In this document: positions 34,216 through 46,832 of the stretch, piece by piece | Position numbering within the stretch: position 1 is the first letter of the stretch | Layout of the letters: every line of letters begins with the position of its first letter | From: Coriaria nepalensis | Taxonomy: Eukaryota > Streptophyta > Magnoliopsida > Cucurbitales > Coriariaceae | Assembly: GCA_027186245.1 (NCBI GenBank) | Contig: CP114497.1 | Location: forward strand, 8,191,501-8,255,500 | Direction of reading: 5' to 3' | DNA: 64,000 nt | Translations under genes and position numbers: made by a program | The notes under the pieces: model-generated | Database searches by the model: none | Told to the model about the DNA's origin: nothing | The model's input: only the letters and a program-made list of their open reading frames with translations

Positions 34216-35380
34216 TTGATTTTTTTCCTATTATGATTGGGATGAATTTTTTTATCGAATCCTAAGTTGTATTGACTTACCTTTTACTTATGTATGATTC
34301 TTTTTGAAAAAACAAAAATATACATGTGTCGTGGGTCGGTCATTAAAAACAAAAACAAAATAAAAAAGGGTAGATTAGATAACTATTTAAAATTTAGGTT
34401 TCCTTAAAGTATAGGTAAGAGCAAATTAAAACTAAAAGCAACTTTTAAGGCTGTAATGGAATCAAAACTAGTCAATTTAATGTTGTCTTTATATCATCCA
34501 CAAGCTTATGATCAACATTAAAGAGCTTATTGCTTGTAGGGAGGGAGGGAGGTAGGCTAGCCAGCTAGGGCGTCGCACAATGTAACGTGCGCACGATTGC
34601 ACATGGGCACATCCAATCATGAGGACCATCAATTTTTCTTGATAAACTTAAATTGTGTATAGTCCACTGCATTAATTGATTTATCCTAACTGTAATGATA
34701 AAGACATCATGATATCAATTGATTGCTGTATGTAATATATGTAGGGGACCGATAAAATTTTAGTCCATTTGAATTGACGGCTGATCATGATGAAAACATC
34801 ATGATTTGAACATTAGAACGGTGATCGGACGGTTGAGAATATATTAGTTCAGGAGTTGATTGATTGATCTAATGGACAGTGGTGATCATAATATGATTGA
34901 TGATTGATAGAAAATCGCGGTTAATTAATAATAAATGTTACCGGATTGTCTGTCACGTAAATGCATAGTACCAATTAAAATCCTTATAATAGATCAAAAT
35001 ATCAAATATGTATCTCGGCATTAGGGTTGATCAGAACTCTTATCTACTCCGATCCGATTAATTATATTGAGCATTTGACATATTGAATGATAGGGTCTGT
35101 CCGTCATCTGATATGTTGGGTTTCATTAATAGAAGAATAAAAACAAAATAAAATGAGGAAGAGAAGTAGGCACTGTTGCTGGCTGACCTCCCTTCCTTGA
35201 CCGATGCATCTGCCATTTGCCGACGCATCCCTTCATCCGCTGCCGCTTGATGCCCTCCATCCCGATAAGATCCGCCGCCATCATTCCTCTCCTCTCCCAG
35301 TCACTCGTCGATAGCTCGACGCTAGCCCTCCCTTCCTCCCTCTCCTAGTCAGATATAACCGACACCCGACGTATTCGCCT
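34216..35380. other. Intergenic DNA, nothing recognised
   Basis: Mostly AT-rich, turning C-rich from about 35180. Repeated TGATTGATTGAT and GATCATGATG words give local low complexity. The C-rich part may be the leader of the following hAT element. Confidence 0.35.
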
Positions 35381-38300
35381 ATCCGTTGACGCATCCGCTC
35401 GATGCATCCCTCAATTCGTCTATCTACCACCACCCTACGCACCACTTTACCTTACCTGACACACCTCTCTCCCTCCGATCCAGAACGACACAATGCCCTC
35501 AATCCTCCCATTTCCTCCGCCCATCTATCACCCCTCACTCGATCCATCTTCTCTCCAATTATGGTTTCGTCGAAGATACGCACAGACGATTATCTTGGTT
35601 TGCTGGTAATATTCTGATTGGTTAGAATTTATGATCTGTTTCAACTTGTCTGAATAGTTTTTTTATGTTTGAGCAATGAAATTCTCAGTTCTATAAGCAC
35701 CTAGCCGCCTATAAAGAAATTTGAGATGATTTTAGAAGATAATTAGTAATTTTTATCATGTCTCTGCATATGATACTAAAATAAATTTGGTATTTAGATT
35801 TAAGTTTGTTTATATATGCAAATAAACAGCTTATGCATGTCACTGCATTAGATACTAAAATGTATTAGGTATTTATATTTAAGTTTACTTAAGTTGATTG
35901 AAAGGCCTTTAATTCATGGATGAGATGCTATATGTGTGATTGTGTGTCATTGTGTTATTTCTTATTGAATGAAAAGCTAGTTAAAAAATGGTAATTGACT
36001 GAAAAAAAAATACTAACAAGATGTGCCTAGTGATTACAGTGCATCACTTGTCCCTTTATTAGAGGAGATTTTCCTCTTTGATTATGATGTAGAAATTGAT
36101 GATAACACAATAGCTCTAGTAGCAAATCAAGGTCAAAAGAGAACTAAAAAAAAAAAAGTCTACAAAGAAACCACCACGTTCTACTGAGACTAATGCGAAG
36201 AAACGGGTGACAAGGGGTCCGACATAGGGAGATGGCAACATGCATTCATTGTAAAAGGGTCATGTCATATAAAGGTATCAAAGAATTCAGAAATATCGCA
36301 CTTGACACATCACATATACAATCTTTGTCCTATAAGGAAAACAAATAGCCTGATGGATAAAATTCTTTAGGTGTGAAAAAAGATGATGAGTGCATAGAGT
36401 TGGTCACGCACTAATAATATGATTTGTTTCCATTAGTTTAATGGATTGTTGAATTTTAGTTTAATTAGATTCAAATGTAAGATTTAATTTACTTTAATAA
36501 TCCTGCAGTTTTGATGGGCCACCTATTAGAACAACCATTATGCAGTAGGTTATTGAGTCGGAGCAGCACTTTCCGCCAAATAGGGCACCCAAGCTTCATT
36601 AGATTATTGAAGACGATTGATCCATGTTTGGAGGTGTCACACGATTCACGATTGCAGGTGAAGTGATGAAGTTATTTATGACAATATCAGTGAAGTTGCG
36701 AGGGTGTTTTTAAGGAATTTGATGGATATATCTCCCTCACCACCAACATAGGGACTTTCATTCAAAATATGTCATATATGTGTCTGACTACCCAGTACGT
36801 TAATAATAGTTGAGAGGTTCAGAAGAAGGTGATTGCTTTCAAGGTCGTGGACGATCACAAAGGCAATATTATCAGTTAGCTACTAGCTGTTATTATCCAT
36901 GAGTGATGCATTCATCGTGTTGGGTGCGTGATAGTAGACAATGCCATAGCTAATAACGTAGCTATATCCGACTTAATGAAAAAGCTTCAAAAAGAGAAGA
37001 TGTTGCTTCAGAAAGAGAAGATGTTGCTTGGCGGAAATCATATGCACTTCATGTAAATGCTCTAATACATTTAGACTTTAACATGTCGACCTTAACATTC
37101 CTTTCAATATATACTTACAGATTAGTAACTATGATTTGTGTCTTCTTATAGGTGTGCTTTCTACATAATTAATATCATTGTGCATGTGAGATTGTAAGTG
37201 TCAAACGATTCTATTGAAAAGATTTATGCAGCAATTAAGTGCATCAGATCATCGTTGGCACGAGAAAAAGGTATTCAAGAAATGTTGTGAATGAGAAGGC
37301 CTCAACTTTGACCAGAAGATATGGCCGGACACTGTAACTAGGTGAAACTCGACTTACATTATGCTTCAGAAGGCGTATTCCTATCGTAATGCAATTATGA
37401 AGTAAGTTTCATGTCATTACTAATTTATCTTATAGTTTCTGTAATATAAGTTTTGTTTACTTATAAATCTATTTTATTGACTCGGTTGTAGATGGAAGAG
37501 CAAGCATTTCCAGAATTGAGTTATGATGACTAGGAAATGACCTAAATGTATCTAAAATTTTGGGATACTTTCTTGATGCAATTGAGATGTTATTTGCCAC
37601 CTGCAACCGTCCATCAATATTTTATGCAAATATTCACCCTTCAAAAGATGATTAAGGAAATGTCCCAAGACACACAAACTCTTATACTTGATATGGTGGC
37701 TGACTGTATGCAAAAAAAAGTTGATAGGTATTAGGGCAATCCTAATAATATGAATCTTTTAGTTTGTGTTGCCGACTTGAATCCCCAGGAACAAGACAAC
37801 AATGAATTTAGAAATGCTCGAGTACCGTTATGAGAAATGCTTAAATAGTCTATGATAAGCCAATCGGTTGCTCAGAGAATCGTGAGAGTGTTTGTAGTCT
37901 TTGAATAATTGCTATAAAGAGGAGGAACCTGCATTATCGTCCACAAGCCTCACATTATTTGATATCTCATTCGCCTCACAGCAGGATGTAAGGGCATGAT
38001 CTTCTCTAAGGCTTAGTAATTTAGTGAAAGATTTATATGTGAGTTGTAGTTCGAAGTTGCTCACTCAACAGACTACAGATGTGGAGCAATATTTAGAAGT
38101 TGATGATCTTATTAATTACCATGACCACTTTGATATCCTTCGATGGTGGAGGGTGAATGAGATAAGTACCCGATACTGTAGTGAATAGCCATAAATATTT
38201 TTACCATATTTGTATTTACGGTTGCTTCGGAATCCATATTTAGCACGAGTGGACGTATGATCAGGGACTACTGTAGTTGGCTTCCTCCCTCTATGATTAA

Positions 38301-38950
38301 GGCACTTATCTATTTGCAAAGCTAGCTTTCGAGCATGACGTTCATTTTAGCTGGTGATGTGGATGCAATAGAGATATTTGGTAAAGAAGATGATAGTACA
38401 TACTTATTTTGTTATATATTTTCTTATGGCATATATTATTTATTTATTTCTCATGTAATATATATTAATTAAGTTCTTAATTTTTAACATCGGTTGCGGA
38501 GGAGTTTACGGCCATCTAAAAATGAAGTGAATGTTGTTGATATTTATTGAACTTGTTGATATTTTTTAATTTGGTGAACTTATTGATGTATTTTTTATTT
38601 GTGAATTTGTTGATGTTTGTTGATGAACTGCACAACTTGTTGTGATTATGATATTACGACTTTATAATAATGATGCATTTACACTTTGCATGTAATTTGT
38701 AAATTGATTTACATATAAATTAAATGTTATGCTGTCTAAATTTCAATTACAATTACTTTCTTACATATATATTTTAATTTACATAAATAATATTTATATA
38801 GTTACATATACCTTAAATTTAATATATAAAATTAGTCAATTACACATAAAAATAAAAAATAAATTAAAAAAATACAGATACGTAAGTATCTAACCCATTC
38901 TTGTATGGATTTGGTTAACGGGTCGGGTCGGGTCAGAGGCACCACCTCCC
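35381..38950 (+). mobile_element. Degenerate hAT-family (Ac/RICESLEEPER-type) transposon
   Basis: Decayed transposase reads on the plus strand with many stops. Near 36235-36265 is a CIHCK BED-finger start. Near 36750-36800 is SLTTNIGTFIQNMSYMCL, the hAT core normally SLTTD.W; near 36925-36960 VDNAIANNVAI, equivalent to VDNASAND; near 37540-37735 an open stretch with FWDTFLMQLRCYL and Asp/Lys-rich text ending DRY.G. Near 38210-38330 is the C-terminal dimerisation block TVASESIFSTSGR. The order is canonical. A GGGTCGGGTCGGGTC motif at about 38918-38934 resembles hAT terminal repeats and may mark the right end. The left end is uncertain: the transposase is clear only from about 36050, and the C-rich part at 35180-35600 may be non-coding leader. 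The element cannot be autonomous. Confidence 0.78.
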
Positions 38951-41790
38951 ATTTTGGTTGGATCCAGCCTGATGCGCATACCTAGTTGGCATACAATATT
39001 CTCACCCATAATATTCTTATCAAGATATAGATATTTGAAAACTGAGACAATATTCCCAACATACATGTTGTTCGCTACACGTTGCATTCCATATGCATAA
39101 GTGAATTACTTGTGTCTATCATCATGTACATGCAAGTGAATATCATATAAAGACTAACCGTTTGTTACGAGAGTGTGGACCTTTTTATATGGGTAAGATT
39201 TTTCCTGTGTCGGTTCAATAATGTATTAGATATTATTTTAATATTATATAGAAATTTGTATTTTTTAAAAAAAATCAATTAATAATAACTTATCTTTCTT
39301 ATATATTAAAATTTTAATATATTCCCAACAACAAAAATGTTCATTCATTTCTTACACATGCAAGGGTTATATAGTGGATAGCCAGCTTGGTCCCTCATGA
39401 AAAATGAAACCTGAAAAATCCGGAGACACCTTCTTGAATAGATGGCACTTTAATTTGTCTTGTTTCGTATTTGTAATGCATATAGCTACAGTCTTTGTTC
39501 ATAAGCAAATCAAACATCTCTTTCACGGTGCACTTTACGTTTGCAACATTTACTCCATATTGCAAGCCCCACAAACACTACTACCATCCATCCAAGTTCA
39601 ACATTCAAAAGAAGAAATAGCTAGAAGCCGAAGAAGAGAAAGACATGCATATATATATATACATATCCTTAACGCGTCCGCGTGCATAGTCGTCATAATA
39701 GACAATATGATCATCACTTGCTCGATCATGAAAATAACCCTAAACATCAGCAACAATGATTTTGCATTATAAGAGTGTTGTATGTAAATTTTCTTCCTTT
39801 TGATAATCAATCTACACTTTACATCTATCTGATCTCCAATTTTCAAACAACTAGCTAGCTAGCTAGCTAAGATAGAACTAAAAGCAACAAATTACTAGAA
39901 GGAAAGTGATATATATATGTAGCTTTTCTCTCCATCTATCTCTTCCCTTCTCTTATTTAGTTTTTAGGGACCGCAATCTGTATGAACTTTCCATTCCTCT
40001 CTCATTCGCACGCCATATTGTAATATTCCAAAGTTAAAATGGTGACGACTTGCTTCCTCTCCTCTCATATTACACATGTTTTGATCGATGATCTTCTGAT
40101 TAATTTATTTTTAAAATATTTTTAATAATAAATAACATATAGAATTGTACTTATTTTTTAACAATTTGAACTTTATAAAATAATTGGTAATTTAATATCT
40201 ATGCAAGATATAACTTAAATATATTATTATAAAAAAACCTCAGTTTCACTTAGATAAATCTACCCACGTAGCTAGGACTTTAGTTTTACACTTATATATG
40301 TGTACCAAAATAGAACCTCAGTTCATCTGTGGGATGTCTATTGAGAAATTGGCCAGAACGTTCGTAACAATATGTGTATATATACATATATATATATATA
40401 TATAATGGGGTTATATTTATCATTGTGCTTGTGCGCTACTATTCATCGTGTGGGTGTCTTTAATTGTTATTTTCTCATCATCACGGGTTGAGAATATATT
40501 AATCGGTGCTGTAGAATATACATGTGGAGTTAGTTGAATTTAACGTTAAGTTTAATTTTGATATTATATAAAATTTTATATTTTTATTTCAAAATTAATT
40601 AATTAATAATAATAAAAATTTAATTTTATCATTTTTATATATTAAATTTCTAATATTTCAATTTCGTGAAGGATAATGTTTTCTCAAATAACGACCTTCA
40701 GATAAAATTGTAATCGGGAAGCCAGATAGATTGACAATCTATAAACTGTGTACGTAATTGGATTTTGTTACCTAAGTAAGCATGTCATGTAATAACATAA
40801 CATGATCATAACGAAGTTGGATTAATTGGTTGGGAGTCATTTCATTTGAGATTATGTTCCAACCAATTAGTCATATATATATATAGATGGCACCCGATCA
40901 TGATCAAGTGAGACTTTTCATCCCAATTCCAGTCCATTCCGTTAGGGGGAATGTATTGATTTGCTTCATTTAATCATTTATTATGAGATAGACCTCTCTG
41001 GACTCTAACTATCAACTTGAGCTTTCACCTCATGTCATGTCTTATCTATAACTAAGTACGTATATATATAGACATCTATAACTAAGTATATATATATATA
41101 TACTTTAATTATATATCTATGTTTCTCTCTCTCTCTCTATATATATATATACATAGTTGAATCCCTTCACGGTCTCACTCACTCTTCCATGATCTTCTAC
41201 ATAGAAAAGAGAGGGGATAAAAAAAGAGTCCATCTTCTTAACCTACAAAATGGACAGATAAAAAATAACCATCATAATTATAGTATGATATATTTACAAT
41301 TTAGTTATGTAACGTTGAATTGAATACACAATTTGCAGAATTATTGCACATATTCTTTATAGATTGAAAATATGAAGAAAAAAAGAAATTGGAATGAAAA
41401 AGCATCTATTGTGATAGGACATAGGTCATGTGAACCTTTGGTATAGGGTTCATATCTTATTATTATTATTTTTTAAAAATTTATATGTCAAGAAACTTTG
41501 TTAGGCCGGTCTCACACCGTAATAAAGGAGTGAATGTATTATGTTGGTAACAGTTTAATATCATTAAAATATGTATTAGGCATGTAACAACCAATTAACT
41601 AAAATGTCATCACCCTTTATATGAATTTGAAGTTTAGAAAGATTAACGTAAAATGTTAGGCCGTCTCCCGTTATAAACAACGCGCTCCACCTACGCTCAA
41701 ATGTAGTGCAAAATGAGCAAGGCAAGCTACAATGGCACCCGATTATAGTAATAAATAAGTAATGGTTCTCGCACCATACTAAACGGGGGC
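38951..41790. other. AT-rich intergenic DNA with microsatellites
   Basis: It holds a CTAG tetranucleotide run at 39851-39868, TA runs near 40382-40404 and 41043-41102, and a TC/TA run near 41125-41151. An open frame at 39404-39772 has no recognisable family. No gene is supported. Confidence 0.45.
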
Positions 41791-41799
41791 GAGTAAAAA

Positions 41800-42540
41800 A
41801 ATTAGTTCATACTAGAATAATGAAGATTAGATTAGCTCTTGAAACATAGGAATATTGACAGACAAGTCAATAAAGTTAGTGGATAAAACTAGGAATGATG
41901 TGATAATAGTGGTTGGTAAAGCCTATAGAGACAGTGCATATTATTAGTGCGTACATTCTAAGTGGAGTAGATGATGAGATTAAGAATAAATTTTAAGACT
42001 CCTTGAGAGAGGTAGGTAAGAATCCCCTCTTCGAAAAAGATCTTCCTAAGTGGAGATTTAAATGGTCATGTAGGTGAGGACAAAATTGGATATGAGAGGG
42101 TTCAAAGAGTTCAAGGTTTGTGGTTCAAAATAATATGGAGGTTTCTTTTATATACTTTGCCTTAGCTAATAATTTTGGGATAATAAACACTTTTTATAAG
42201 GAGATGGAGAATCATTTAGTAATCTTTGCAAGTACGCATAATAGAAGTTAAATTGATTATTTTCTTGTTATAAGACAAGATCTAAATAACTGTTAAAATT
42301 ATAAGATCATACTAAGAAAGTGTTTGACAAACCAACATAGGTTATTAATTTTTGATTTTTATCTTATAAGTCGAGGTAGAGTAAACAAATATCAGATTAA
42401 GTCAAGAATTAAATTGTGGACTATGAGAGGTAATATATGCTGAACTTTTAAAAATATAATATTAGATAATTAGTTAGGGTAAAATGCAAAGATAAGATTA
42501 ATACTTCTGAATATTTTAAATACAAAGCTACCTAGGATCA
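41800..42540 (+). mobile_element. RTE-type LINE fragment (endonuclease domain)
   Basis: Plus-strand text in shifting frames matches the apurinic-type endonuclease part of plant RTE/craniofacial-development-protein-2-like LINEs. Near 41805 is IRLALETWEY, usually IR.GTWN. Near 42052-42100 is LSGDLNGHVGEDKIGYERVQ, usually GDLNGHVG. Near 42215-42285 are ASTHN and a KLDYFLVIRQDLN-like segment, then LTNHRLLIFD, usually the HRLLV.D block. Stops and frameshifts are frequent. No reverse transcriptase follows after about 42540, so this is a short 5' remnant, possibly with an internal deletion near 41880. Confidence 0.75.
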
Positions 42541-43030
42541 TCCGAGGCCCATGGGATTTTGGGCCTAGAAATGCTAGTCTATTAATGGTCTTGGGCTGTG
42601 TTGGGCTGACCAATGGGATCTAACGCTCTTAATCCCGATGGATTTAAGTGACTGATTTAATCCAGACGCTAAGTGGGAGCCCAAATGATGAGTATTTGGG
42701 CCTTTGAACGTCATACCAACAGACCAAGTGTTGCCCAACGCATGCAGTTGTTCGTAAACATATGTCATCATATCATATAAATTGTCCAATAATTCGAAAT
42801 GGCCAATGCCCTATCGACTCGATCGACAAAGTCTTGTGTCTGTGTACGATCACTTTCCCAATTCCAAACATGCAAGGGTGGCCGTGGCCCCCCTAAAAGC
42901 TGGTCATGACAACCGCACTCGCACCACACTCCTTTTCTTTCGTATCCCTTTGAAGTGTCAAATGGATATACTTCCTTTCTATCGTGTATTGTGGAAGGAT
43001 TTTATTATCAATCTATAAATAAATAAATAA

Positions 43031-43065
<35 letters not shown>

Positions 43066-43236
43066 GAGAAACAAAACTAAAAAGTAATAATAAAAAGCAA
43101 CTGCGCGTGCCAGGCGAGAGGTGTGATTGATGATTGATGAAAAAAAAGTGAGTCAAAAAGATTAAAAAGGCGAGAGGTGTGATTTTAAGTGCACATGATC
43201 AAGTGTGAATAAGCTATTTGAAATCATGTCATTTAT

Positions 43237-43282
<46 letters not shown>

Positions 43283-43700
43283 TAATAATGATATGATACA
43301 ATCTCAACCGTTGAAATATATTATAGCTCGTGGTAGCTAGAATCACTTATAATAATATATATATATATATATATTAGGTAGAGACAAATTGTTTATTAAG
43401 AGTATTATTGAGAGATTATGTTACGTGTTTAACGTGTGGGTGTATAAGATTAATAAGAGCTTAATCAATAATGATTAGACGACACCCATTTAGTCAAAAG
43501 TTAAACATGTATTGAACTTCTCCATTTTTATATATGTAATGATTAAAAAGCATGAATAGCCTTTGGAATAAGTTGATTTTATCAAATTTTATTATAAATA
43601 TAAATATTATTTTTATATAAGAATATCTTGAAAAAATTTAGATACTAAAATTAGATAAATAAGAGAATTCATAAATAAATAAATAAATAAATAAATAAAA
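42541..43700. other. Intergenic DNA downstream of the TauE/SafE gene
   Basis: No gene recognised. It holds an AT run at about 43034-43062, a TAA run at 43238-43281, an AT run near 43355-43373 and an AAAT run near 43671-43700. Frames at 42574-43018 are unfamiliar. Confidence 0.45.
43238..43281. repeat. (TAA)n microsatellite
   Basis: About 14 uninterrupted TAA units followed by interrupted units to about 43290. Confidence 0.9.
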
Positions 43701-43707
43701 ATTTATA

Positions 43708-46180
43708 TTAGGTGCATAGGTCTTCAAATCCCATATATTCATTCCGCTGAATTTTTCCAATCATGTTTGATATGCCAACTCCACCTATGAATATAGTAAC
43801 TTATCAATAAATAAATTAAATATTATTATTATTTTAATAATTTAGTAAAAAATAATAGAGATTTAAACTTACCTAGAAAGAGTGCACTAATAAAGATCGT
43901 GAAGGCAAGGACGAAGATAATGAGAGAGGCTCTTCCAAATAGATTGATGAGCCTTGACATCACTTTCTGGCCTAAATAGGCTGCAAAGGCCGCCACCGCA
44001 GTTAAGTAGAGTGCTGCCACAAAATAGTTAATTTGGGGTGTTAATTTCTTACTTTCAATAAATGATATTATGTTATTTAATAGAAATAATATGATATTTT
44101 ATAAATGATTAGATCGAATTTTAGATTAATCCAAATTATATGTTCTGATGAATTCAGACATGTGCAATTCGGACATATCAAAATTTTCACTTCACTCGTC
44201 CACTTTGTTATGGAGTTTTGAAGGTGCTGCTTAACGTACCATATGGAACAGGAAAACGACTCAGAAGATAGTATTCTACAACAGACATGGATGAGGAGAA
44301 TGTCATGCCAAATGTAGCTGATGCACTTGAAACCTGCACATTTGAACATACATACATCGGTTAGGTACACGGATGAATATTATATGTGTACAATTTTTTA
44401 GTAAACGAAGACTTGATCCATAGTTCTTAGGTCTACCAAAAAGTAAGTACTCACTTGAGGTGGGATTCCAAGCTCCAGAAAGAGCGGGCCCATCACGAAC
44501 CCACCACCAATTCCAAGAAGCCCACCGACAATTCCAGCCAACAATCCACAAGCTCCAACAAAAATCAGCTGATGAATTTTCCAATCTGTGTTCACATCTC
44601 CCTTAGATGTCACTCTTCTCCATCCCTTATACAACCCAATTGCCTCATACAAATACACCCCCAAAGAAACCGGTATCTACGTAAAAGCCATAGAAGCCGG
44701 AATTAGTTTGTAACGATCCGAGCAATCCATTATATAAGTTCTTTATACATATGGTATTATATGTGAATGATGACTTTGTTATAGTTAATAAATTACCTGA
44801 CACAGATTCAATAGCCAGTATGTAGTCGAGCAGGTAGCTGTAAAGATCTGTTCTCGCACACACGGGGCAAAATCGTAATGCATTGATCGTCAAATTTCGA
44901 ATTCCGGAATAGATTGATCATAACAGCATATGTATATGAAGCAAGAAATTATAACCTTGGCAATTTGAAGTACAAGAAATGCAACCCACACAAAAATAAG
45001 AAGTCCAACTTCCTTCCAGTAGATGTTGTCAAGAATAGAATACTCTGTTTTCCGGGTTTCCTCTCCGGGCCCACTGTTCGGGTTTCCGGGAAGGGGCTTA
45101 TATTCCACTTCGGTCGACTCCAAACGCTTAGCAGCCTCCTGCGTTTCGGAAAGTGCACAATACTAATCATAAAATATAAACCTTAAAGTACTAAAATTTC
45201 AATGAAAGTAAGTTCAAAATTCACCTGTTTCATTATTGTTTCACTCTTCCATGTTTCAACACCCTTAAAAAATGCCTTCGCTGCCGTGCCTTTAAAAATA
45301 AAATTAAAAAAAGAAGAAAACATATCATTCAAAGGCCTTGATCTATACATTCTAGTAAATCGTTGAACAATTCGGTTCAAATTTTGATCTGTAGGTTTAC
45401 CTAGAAACAAGATGATAAGCAAAACCGTGACCATCCAATCGGCGAAAACAACATTAAACGCAACTCCGATACTTATTCCGAGCATAAGCGTGGGTTGAAT
45501 AAGCAAGACCAAGTCATAGTCAATGATGGGTAGATCAAGTGTAGGATGTCTCTTCTTAAGGTTGTAATAAACGGTTGTTACAGCAGCTCCCATGATCATG
45601 CCTGAAATTAAAACAACATAAAAAGAGAGAGAGAGAGAGATTTAAAAAAAAAAAAAAAAGTCAATCATCTAGAAGTGTGATCTAGTAACATAATCCACAG
45701 AATTAAAGGGATTATCTTACACTTGGATATAGCCGCAGCTGACTTGGCATCAAACCCGATAATAAGAGTAAGCATGGGGACGAATATTCCTCCGCCTCCA
45801 ACTCCACCTATGCTCCCAAAGGCTGCCCCAAAACATCCGATTATGGTTCCGAAAATGATTTCCCAGCCAAATTGCATGTCCTGTAAGCATATACTGATTA
45901 ACATGTTAAATAGTTGTAAAATAATATCGGCTTAATTAGACGAGCTTGGGAAGTATTGTGTAATACGACTTACGGGCCAAACATGTTGGTAAACGGATGG
46001 ATCGGGTTGCCATAATTGGATTAGAGCTTCCAGAAGGTAATTACTAGATTGAGGAGGTTCAATATTGGTTCCATGTTTGAGGCTTCTCTCTGCTGAAACA
46101 AACATGAAAGCTAAGAGAAAGTTTAGAGAAATTGGCAGCATAGATTTCAAAATCTTCCATTTTGATCCAAACTGATACAT
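43708..46180 (-). CDS. TauE/SafE family membrane transporter, complete
   Basis: Plant member of the sulfite exporter TauE/SafE family, predicted multi-pass membrane protein; its substrate in plants is not settled. Ten exons (minus order): 46180-45974, 45880-45721, 45601-45401, 45289-45225, 45138-44956, 44847-44797, 44676-44455, 44333-44240, 44013-43873, 43784-43708. All are GT-AG with matching phase, giving 466 residues. The N-terminus has a hydrophobic stretch that could be a signal peptide (about residues 14-30). Two glycine-rich family repeats are clear: [14 protein letters not shown] in exon 2 and [14 protein letters not shown] in exon 7. A charged loop in exons 4-5 ([19 protein letters not shown]) separates the halves, as in Arabidopsis homologues. 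The C-terminal [20 protein letters not shown] is typical of plant copies. The start is the first ATG, with no in-frame alternative seen. It appears intact. Confidence 0.92.
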
Positions 46181-46252
46181 ATCAGAAGTAGCTGTTTCTC
46201 ACTCCTTATCACTTCTCTCTGTTTTCGTCCGTGTATGTTTGTCTTCTTAAAG

Positions 46253-46304
<52 letters not shown>
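46253..46304. repeat. Compound (TA)n(GA)n microsatellite in the TauE/SafE promoter or 5' leader
   Basis: On the gene's sense strand it reads as a CT run followed by an AT run ending about 70 bp before the start codon. CT runs (Y patches) followed by TATA-like DNA are common in plant core promoters. Length variation here could affect expression, but that is inference. Confidence 0.8.
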
Positions 46305-46305
<1 letters not shown>

Positions 46306-46832
46306 GGAATAATAATGCAATAAAAACAAGTTTAATTAATGTCACTACCTTTTGAAGGAAGATAGTGTTCAAAAAGATAAAGACTTCCTCCAATTAGAGT
46401 TTCACATTTAAACTCACCACTCACTACTCACCCTTTTTATCTTTTCCTTTTCTTGTAGCTATTAGGAAAAAGGAGTTTGAAATTTGAAGGTATGTTGGAT
46501 TTTTTAGGCGACGAATACTACGTTACTGGCTATAACATATGTTGGATTAAACTGGATATTACTCCTCTAATGACAGGTGACCCTCTAGAGACCGGACATC
46601 AATTCAGATCCTAAAATTTTAAATCGCGGATTTTTTTTTTTTTCCTTTTTTGCTCAAATTTATCTGATAATACGGTTGAGATCTATGTTATATGAGCTAA
46701 AATTGTTTCTCTGATTCTGAAATGTGTTACAAACAGTGTGCACTTGCAATAAATAGCCAAAAAAAGAAGAGTTTCCACTCATGCTGGAAAACACTTGTGC
46801 TGTCTTTGGCTTGGCAGGGAGCTCTTTAAACC
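46305..46832. other. Short intergenic gap between TauE/SafE and SPP
   Basis: Both neighbours are on the minus strand, so this holds the TauE/SafE promoter and the SPP 3' UTR and terminator. No coding content seen. Confidence 0.5.

Noticed and set aside
39404..39772. 122-codon plus-strand open frame
   Set aside because: The translation resembles no family I know and overlaps an opposite open frame; likely chance.
43238..43281. Regular TAA repeat considered as a possible array
   Set aside because: It is a plain trinucleotide microsatellite. No CRISPR-like repeat-spacer pattern exists anywhere in the window.
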